Source: Maylandia zebra
Lineage: Eukaryota; Chordata; Actinopteri; Cichliformes; Cichlidae
Assembly: GCF_041146795.1 (NCBI RefSeq)
Contig: NC_135187.1
Coordinates: 3,049,556-3,113,555, forward strand
Reading direction: 5' to 3'
DNA length: 64,000 nt
The notes under the pieces were generated by a model. That model did no database searches. It worked only from the letters and a program-made list of their open reading frames with translations, and was not told the DNA's origin. Shown here piece by piece: positions 57,455 through 64,000 of this stretch. The position numbers and the translations under genes were made by a program. Position 1 is the stretch's first letter. Every line of letters begins with the position of its first letter.

Positions 57455-59000
57455 CTTTAAAAACACACCTGGTAGACCAAAGTGCTGTACAATACTAATA
57501 TGCACATAGTAATAAAACCAGACATAGCAATAAAGTTAAAAAACAATAAAAAATGTCAGTTACCCACAGAGTTAAAAGCCAGGGAATAAAAAGTCTTATA
57601 ATTATGATTATGTCCCCTCATTCAGTGTCAATGATGGTGATGATACAGGAGGATAAAGGTGAGCTCTAACACATCTGTTCAAATTCATACAGCGTTCACA
57701 TCCCCTCACTGTAGGGGTCGAGTTATATTTTTCCCTAACACCAGAAAAAGTCGCCAGACTTGTTGCTAGTGGCTTTTTAGAAAAAAAGTCGCTAAGGGGG
57801 TCTGAAAACTTGCTAAAAACACGACTACAAAGTCGCTAAGTTGGCAAAACTGGACTGACGTTTAGTCCGTTTCCAGCATCCTGCCATGCGATTGCATTTG
57901 CCCCTAACCATTGGGAACCCTCACATTAACTTTTATCGAGTGGAAAAAAGTCCTCCGTTAGCGTTCGTCCTCCAGCTTCACTGTTTATGTTATGCTAACA
58001 TAGCTTTGTCGTGCTAGCGATCACGTAGCACATCATTATATACCAGGTAGTCCAACTTCAGTAACCCTACAAACGTCACTGCTGTTTACTTTCCTGTCTT
58101 TGTTTATGTAGGAAGTGATAGCAGAGCTGTACATTTTAATTTGTTTCATAAATCTCTCAGTCAGAACATGGTGTAATATATTTAGATGGAAGCCTAAATA
58201 TAAGTTCTGTTTTCATGGATGCCCGGATGTTAAATTTAATTGTTATACCTGGTAGAGCAGCCACACTGATCATTTTATTAAAGATGAAAGAATTTATAAA
58301 GTTTTTCAACTCTCAGTAATACTGCAGTGATCATTTGACTTAAGGACCTGCAGCGGAGTTTGGGCCCAGACATGGCTAACGACATCAGACTTAAAGAACG
58401 GATACACAACATGAGGCAAGAGAAGGAGAAAAAAGCTCCACCCAGACTGAGCTCCTGATGGGTGAACAGTTTGAGGACAGAAAAAAACCACCTCAGCACA
58501 AAAGCACATGAATCTTAATACACCATAGAAGCACATGACAAGAAACAGGCATGAGTAAGGGGTGAGAGTAAGTCGGTGTAGACAGCACATCCGGTCCTCC
58601 AGCATGGGCTGGGACTAGACCCGCCGTTCGACCTCAGCCTTGGAGATAAGCGTTCAAAGGTGTTTGGAATCCAGGTTGGGGGACACAGGATGGGAACGAA
58701 GAGTCTACAGAGTCTGTCATCAGAAACAGTTTTTTGTTGGTCAGCTCCAGCCTTGAGACCACAGGTGGCGCCGATATGGTGGCCACATGAAATGATGGTG
58801 GTTTCCTTTAGTGCGAACAAGTGCATGTCAATTTTACAGTCGATCTAAATATCCAGCAATCTCCCGTTGGAGATTTTGCGCTCAAAGAGCATTTGTTAAC
58901 TGTCTATAAATTCTACAGGGTTCATGTGTGTCACATGCTAAATATGCTGTGAAAAACTTTTTTTAAGCAAGTCCTGCTGGAGTCAGTTCATTTCCATAGA
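57455..59000. other. spacer with LINE-derived 3' repeat
   Basis: 57455-57600 contains ACCAAAGTGCTGTACAA and poly(A)-rich wording of a LINE 3' repeat. 57700-58850 holds unidentified sequence with only short frames. Confidence 0.35.
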
Positions 59001-59006
59001 GCAGCA

Positions 59007-59052
59007 CTTTGCATCAGCAGCACCATGCTCCAGTGCTCTGGGAGAGTTTATA
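59007..59052 (+). promoter_or_regulatory. V10 promoter
   Basis: CTTTGCAT 59007-59014 and TTTATA 59047-59052. Confidence 0.7.
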
Positions 59053-59132
59053 GTCCTGAGAGTTGAACACTGGATGACTGACAGCTGTCCTTCATCACAA
59101 CAGAAGCCACAGAAATCCTCCTCATCAAAAAC

Positions 59133-59615
59133 ATGACTTTGATCTGCGTCCTCATCTGGACTCTCCTCTGCTGCTGCTTCACAGGTAAAGTCCAGAGAAT
59201 CAAACTCCTCTCCTCTATCAACATCTGTCCCTCTGAAATGAAGCCCACAAAACCATGAAGCTGCTTTATGTTTTTGTCTCTGTGTCCTCAGAGTCCAGAG
59301 GACAATATACAGTGACTCAGCCTGGAGCAGTGAGCTCTGCTGTGGGAGGATCTGTGAGCATCAAGTGTACGACCAGTCAGGATGTTAATTTTTGGAAGAA
59401 CAACCACTATTTGCACTGGTACCAACAGAAAGATGGAGGAGTTCCTAAACTGCTCATTTACTATGCTAGCAATCTACATTCAGGGATTCCAGCTCGTTTT
59501 ACAGGCAGTGGATCAAACTCTGACTTCACTCTGACCATCAGTGGAGTCCAGGCTGAAGATGCAGCAGTTTATTACTGTAAGAGTGCTCACTGGTTGAACA
59601 GTCAGTATGTGTTCA
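59133..59615 (+). CDS. Ig light-chain V segment V10
   Basis: Leader exon 59133-59184, V exon 59292-59615 (324 bp). The mature start is [12 protein letters not shown]1 [14 protein letters not shown]2 YASNLHS, germline CDR3 [12 protein letters not shown]. Framework intact. It lies right of J5, so inversion would give V10-J5-C5 on the minus strand. Confidence 0.94.
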
Positions 59616-59643
59616 CACAGTGAAAAACAGTCGTACAAAAACC
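59616..59643 (+). other. V10 recombination signal (12-RSS)
   Basis: CACAGTG 59616-59622, 12-base spacer, ACAAAAACC 59635-59643. Confidence 0.93.
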
Positions 59644-59722
59644 TCCCTCAGTCAGACTGAACAGAAACTGAAGTGACTGCTGCAGCTGGAAGATACTGCA
59701 GAGACTGATACAGTTCACTGAG

Positions 59723-59748
59723 GACACACACACACACACACACAGACA

Positions 59749-59816
<68 letters not shown>
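59723..59816. repeat. (CA)n microsatellite, interrupted
   Basis: CA repeat with a CAGACAGA interruption near 59743, 3' of V10. Confidence 0.95.
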
Positions 59817-59819
<3 letters not shown>

Positions 59820-59822
<3 letters not shown>

Positions 59823-60240
59823 TTAATGTGGGTTTGACTCAAGACATCAGACTTGTGTCCATCCTGACGAGCTCGCACAGAAGAACATGTGAAACACAAA
59901 ACAGTTGATACTGTGAGTCAGATCTGTGATGAAGAAACTCTCCTGTAAATATTCAAACTGGGAAGTAGTTATTAAATGAGAATATTTTAGTAAACTGCAG
60001 TACTGATATATGTATGTATGTAGATTGCTCAGCTACATTCTTGGTCACAGAAATATTTCACATGATCTGAAAATTTACTTTAAAGTTTAGTTCATCAAGT
60101 CTTTAACTTCATCTTTGTGACATATATTATTCTGACTTTTACACTTTTTAAACTGCACTGATGTTCTGAAAGAGACATTTTTAGTGTCTCCTATGTTGAT
60201 AAAGAAAGTTTAGTTTTTCTTTGTTTTTTTTTTTTCTTAA
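59820..60240. other. spacer; no leader exon for V11
   Basis: AT-rich; searched for ATGACTTTGATCTGC and for the octamer box, neither is present. Confidence 0.6.
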
Positions 60241-60301
60241 TTCTGAAATGAAGCCCACAAAACCATGAAGCTGCTTTATGTTTTTGTCTCTGTATCCTCA
60301 G

Positions 60302-60616
60302 AGTCCAGAGGACAGATCACAGTGACTCAGCCTGGAGCAGTGAGCTCTGCTGTGGGAGGATCTGTGAGCATGGATTGTAAAATCAGTCATACTGTCATTA
60401 ATTCTGACTCTGTTGAATGGTACCAACATAAACAAGGGGAACCTCCTAAACTACTCATTTACTGGTCAAACCGGCGAGCATCAAGTATTTCAAGTCGTTT
60501 TACAGGCAGTGGATCAGACAAAGACTTCACTCTGACCATCAGTGGAGTCCAGGCTGAAGATGCAGCAGTTTATTACTGTTCTGGCCGACACTACATCAAC
60601 AGTCAGTATTCATTCA
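60302..60616 (+). pseudogene. V11: leaderless V exon
   Basis: The V exon and last 50 or so intron bases (from CTGAAATGAAGCCC at 60243) match the other V units, but promoter and leader exon are absent. The exon (315 bp) has no stop and has both cysteines: first third standard, then a diverged middle (MDCKISHTVINSDSVEWYQHKQ, CDR2 WSNRRAS, SSISSRF) and standard FR3, germline CDR3 SGRHYINSQYSF. Without a leader it cannot give a secreted chain by itself, but it could act as a donor for gene conversion. Its 3' side is fused to a J flank. Confidence 0.88.
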
Positions 60617-60644
60617 CACAGTGAAAAGCAGTCGTACGAAAACC
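60617..60644 (+). other. V11 recombination signal (12-RSS), nonamer changed
   Basis: CACAGTG 60617-60623, 12-base spacer, ACGAAAACC 60636-60644 with one change. Confidence 0.88.
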
Positions 60645-60652
60645 TCCCTCCA

Positions 60653-60705
60653 CAGACACGGTTCTCTGACTCTGAAGCAAACAAGTTCACCAAAATGACT
60701 TATTT
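60653..60705 (+). other. remnant of the flank beyond a J 23-RSS
   Basis: GACACGGTTCTCTGACTCTGA and the following AAGCAAACAAGTTCACC match the + strand flank that follows the nonamer of J segments (compare 620-640, 8340-8385, 13020-13060), yet no J precedes it. It follows the V11 nonamer directly. Confidence 0.75.
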
Positions 60706-60824
60706 TTTGTATGATACTGCCAGATTAACTGTTAAATACACTTATATAACTAGAACAAACTCAAAAAGGTCTTCTAACAAGGTCATCTAAAAATATTCAA
60801 GAAAATATTCAAATAAATCTGTAG

Positions 60825-61480
60825 TGTCACGGTCCGCTGTGACAGACCGTGTGGAGAGTGCGTGGAGGACTCAGGTGCAGACACGAGTGATACGGAAGTG
60901 AACTTAAACAAAAGCGAGCCTTTTATTGTGGCTGATGAATACAAAAGAAGCAAACCAGAATAAGGGCAGCACAAGAGCAATAACTAAACAGAAACCTAAA
61001 CTGGGAATAAACTAAGGTAAGGCTATGACTTGGAATACAATAGACCGGGCATGGATACACGGAGGGTGGGAACACAGACGACGCGACACAGACTGTAAGA
61101 AACACAGAGACTAAATACACATGAGGGATGATCAGGGGAAGTGGCCACACATGGGAACGCAGCTGACATACATGAACTTAACGACAGGACAGGAGGAGTG
61201 AAACTGAATATACTGACAGTGAATGCAGGCCTTCAAAGTAAAACAGGAAACATGAGACATGAACCGGGGAGACGTAGTACAGGGGGAGGTGACAGACGCG
61301 ACAGCATGAACTTGACAATACAAGACACACAGACATAAACACACGAAGGGCAAGGGAGACGTGATACAAGGGTAACATAACTACAAAAGGACTGGACTAC
61401 CTTAAAGAACCTAAACAAAGAATAAACATCAAAATAGGTTAAGCACAAAACACTGGGTCGCACGACCCAGGACCATGACA
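60825..61480 (-). mobile_element. solo LTR, 656 bp
   Basis: Ends TGTCACGGTCC and GGACCATGACA; perfect 5-bp duplication TGTAG at 60820-60824 and 61481-61485. On the minus strand AATAAAAGG marks the poly(A) region near the 3' end. No coding sequence. Confidence 0.8.
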
Positions 61481-61739
61481 TGTAGATTTTCATACATTCA
61501 TTTCTGAATAAATTGTACTTATACAGTGCCAGATCAAAGAAAAAGCATGAAAGCATTATATGTTGTATAGAAAAGACTTTATAATAATATTTTTTTAAAG
61601 GAAAACAAAAAACATCAGATGACCACTTAGCGACAGTGGGAAGGAAAAATTCCCTCCTGCAGCAGAGTGGTGGCGATCTGTCGCGACTGGTTGGAAGGAG
61701 AGGAAGACAGAACAAAGACACACAGCATTTTGGCTCAAT

Positions 61740-62056
61740 TGAAGCCTTTTTAGGGAGATTTTAGGACAGCCTGATAATAATGAATTACAGTAGTCCAGCC
61801 TAGAAGTAATAAATGCATCAACTAATTTAATTCTCAAAGCGTGTGCAGTGTACCCTACATCACCAGCTGAGCCCTTGTGCATGGCAGTAAAAAGGAAGCA
61901 GTTCCTTTTGGCCGTATTTATCTCTTTGACTTGCTGAAGAGAGACAGGAGATGCTCTGTTGTGATCAAATATTTCCCTGCTTCCAGCTGTCATTAGCTGT
62001 TTGACACATTTGACAAACCTCAGGTCAGCGACAGCAGCAGTCAAAGGTGTTTTCAC
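61740..62056 (-). pseudogene. LINE ORF2 fragment (L2/CR1-like)
   Basis: The minus strand reads RIKLVDAFITSRLDYCNSLL and SLKRLQLSQNAV, typical of the region after the palm domain in fish jockey-superfamily LINEs. Short and broken; 61485-61740 and 62060-62740 hold no recognised gene, apart from a LINE-type 3' phrase (TTCATTTATTTAGCGCCAA) at 62580. Confidence 0.65.
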
Positions 62057-62740
62057 TAAACCAAACTAAAGAAGCCTCTCACATGTGTTCAAGTTGATCT
62101 GACCAGCAATAACTGCCAGTTTCCTCACTTATAAATAAAAGTAAACATAGGAATCTTTGCCATCATCAAACACACAAATCTGGGATTGTTACCACTAAAA
62201 AAACTCCACTCAAGGAGCGGAGTCCAGATCAGTGCAGGAGGAAATGAAAGAGCGTCAAGTGACCAGATGAGCCGAACAGGTAAGCAGAGAATACTTGAAC
62301 TGAGTTATGACAGACTGGAAACAGAGAGAAGACATCTCTCCTCACAAGGAAACAACTAGAAACCTCGAAGAACCAAGTTACTGCTGAGTAGACAATCTGG
62401 TGGAGAATGATGGCTTGAGCCACATCAAAAAACTGTAACTGAAAACGTACCTGCAGATTGTGTGAAGTCAAAACCAAAACAAGAGGATGCATTTGGATTC
62501 TGCCATGCCTCTCTCTAATCCTTTCAGACAAATGCAGGCTCCATCCTATGTGTGGAGGATGCCCTCCCACATTCAATTCAATTCATTTATTTAGCGCCAA
62601 ATTCCAACAACAGTTGCCTTAAGGCTCTAGGTGTCAGTATAATGCAACTGAACTTAGTGGGATTAGAACACAGCGTTTCATTTATTCACAGCGTTTAATC
62701 TTCTTGGGTGCACACCAGCCTGTAATGAAAAAGACTCTTA

Positions 62741-64000
62741 ATACACTCAACAAAAATATAAACGCAACACCATTGTTACTGCTCCCATTCCCCATGGGAT
62801 GGACGTAGAGACCTAAAATTCAGTCCAGATACACAATATAACCATCCCTCCCAAACAGTGGTCACAAATCAGTCCAAATGTGTGGTAGTGGGCACATCTG
62901 CCATATTGAGATAATCCATCCCACCTCACAGGTGTGCCACATCAGGATGCTGATCTGACATCATGAGTAGTGCACAGGTGTACCTCAGACTGCCCACAAC
63001 AAAAGGCCACCCTGGAATGTGCAGTTTTGTCTCACAGCAAAATGCCACAGATGCCACAAGCAATGAGGGAGCGTGCAATTGGCATGCTGACAGCAGGAAT
63101 GTCAACCAGATCTGTCGCCCGTGCATTGAATGTTCATTTCTCAACCATAAGCCGTCTCCACAGGCGTTTCAGAGAATATGGCAGCACATCCAACCGGCCT
63201 CACAACCGCAGACCTCGTGTAACCACACCAGCCCAGGACCTCCACATCCAGCAGGTTCACCTCCAAGATCGTCTGAGACCAGCCACCCAGACAGCTGCTG
63301 GAACAATTGGTTTGCACAACCAAACAATTTCTGCACAAACTGTCAGAAACCGTCTCAGGGACGCTCAACTGCATGCCCATCGTCCTCATCGGGGTCTTGA
63401 CCTGACTCCAGCTCGTCGCCGTAACAGACTTGTGTGGGCAAATGCTCACATTCGATGGCGTCTGGCACGTTGGAGAGGTGTGCGCTTCACGGATGAATCA
63501 TGGTTCACATTGTTCAGGGCAGATGGCAGCTGAGAATGTCCCAGTTCTTGCATGGCCAGCATACTCACCGGACATGTCACCCATTGAGCATGTTCGGGAT
63601 GTGCTTGACCGGCGTATACGACAGCGTGTACCAGTTCCCACGAATATCCAACAACCTCGCACAGCCATTGAAGTGGAGTGGACCAACATTCCACAGGCCA
63701 CAATTGACAATCTGATAGACTCCATGCGACGATGTGTTGCACTGCATGAGGCAAATGGTGGTCACACCAGATACTGACCGGTTCTGGGTCCCCAGACCCC
63801 CAATAGCGCAAAAAACTGCACATTCCAGGGTGGCCTTTTGTTGTGGGCAGTCTGAGGTACACCTGTGCACTACTCATGATGTCAGATCAGCATCCTGATG
63901 TGGCACACCTGTGAGGTGGGATGGATTATCTCAATATGGCAGATGTGCCCACTACCACACATTTGGACTGATTTGTGACCACTGTTTGGGAGGGATGGTT
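62741..64000 (+). mobile_element. Tc1/mariner element with long TIRs, cut by window edge
   Basis: The left TIR starts TACACTCAACAAAAATATAA near 62743; sequence 62840-63029 returns as its reverse complement from about 63813 to the window end, so the TIRs exceed 180 bp. The transposase lies between. Confidence 0.85.
63042..63777 (+). pseudogene. Tc1-type transposase, internally deleted
   Basis: Start MPQMPQAMRERAIGML from ATG 63042, helix-turn-helix region (GMSTRSVARALNVHFSTISR), then the first catalytic Asp in FTDESWF. At about 63530 the frame jumps to ENVPVLAWPAYSPDMSPIEH, which has the last acidic residue, and goes on to a stop at 63777. The middle, with the second catalytic Asp, is gone, and the frames differ, so it is inactive. 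Confidence 0.85.

Noticed and set aside
60617-60705. V11 3' junction as a fossil V(D)J signal joint
   Set aside because: A signal joint would fuse two heptamers; here heptamer, spacer and nonamer are in normal order and the change comes after the nonamer.

Overview
This window is part of an immunoglobulin light-chain locus from a teleost fish. The evidence is a series of V segments with split leader exons, J segments with the FGGGT motif, and single-domain C exons ending in an interchain cysteine (DQCPQS), all embedded in fish-type transposons. The C domains and the 12-bp V / 23-bp J recombination signals fit the kappa-like L1-type isotype. A percomorph, perhaps a cichlid, is a guess from sequence style only; there is no species-specific marker.

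Layout. Every V segment is on the + strand and every J and C exon on the - strand, so V-to-J joining must go by inversion. From left to right: V1 (leader cut by the window edge) with two J segments and no C; V2; an L1-type LINE that abuts a truncated, broken C exon with its J; then two tandem V-C-J units of about 4.7 kb (V3-C2-J2 and V4-C3-J3), the second carrying a 905-bp TTAA-flanked element; then V5, V6 and V7. A GC-rich dispersed repeat lies between V6 and V7, and an L2-type LINE plus a Tc1 remnant follow V7. Next come a third unit copy that lacks its own V (C4-J4) and V8, whose V exon is split by a 5.25-kb Ty3/gypsy element. A 6.8-kb CACT-ended transposon carrying a two-exon zinc-finger gene follows. 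Beyond it are a V promoter whose gene has been deleted (V9-delta), a HECT-like exon, the most divergent C5-J5 pair, V10, the leaderless V11, a solo LTR, and a Tc1-type transposon that runs off the right edge.

How the parts work together. Each V unit has an octamer-like box (CTTTGCAT), a TATA-like box, a 52-bp leader exon, an intron of about 107 bp, a V exon of 315 or 324 bp and a 12-RSS. Each J is 38 bp with a 23-RSS on its 5' side and splices in phase 1 to a C exon 574-737 bp away. A V to the left of a C-J pair, or to the right of it, can join productively by inversion.

Highlights of the hunt: (1) the gypsy element in V8 has indistinguishable LTRs, a 5-bp target duplication, an 11-nt complementarity between its predicted mRNA start and its primer-binding region (the self-priming signature of the Tf1/sushi group), and a CCCAAAC -1 frameshift site with a 7-bp stem; (2) the 6.8-kb CACT-ended element with cargo gene has an exact empty site in a paralogous block of this window; (3) promoter, leader and intron are nearly invariant across seven V copies while the CDR codons differ; (4) two V units were broken in informative ways, one through a CA microsatellite and one by recombination at shared nonamers.
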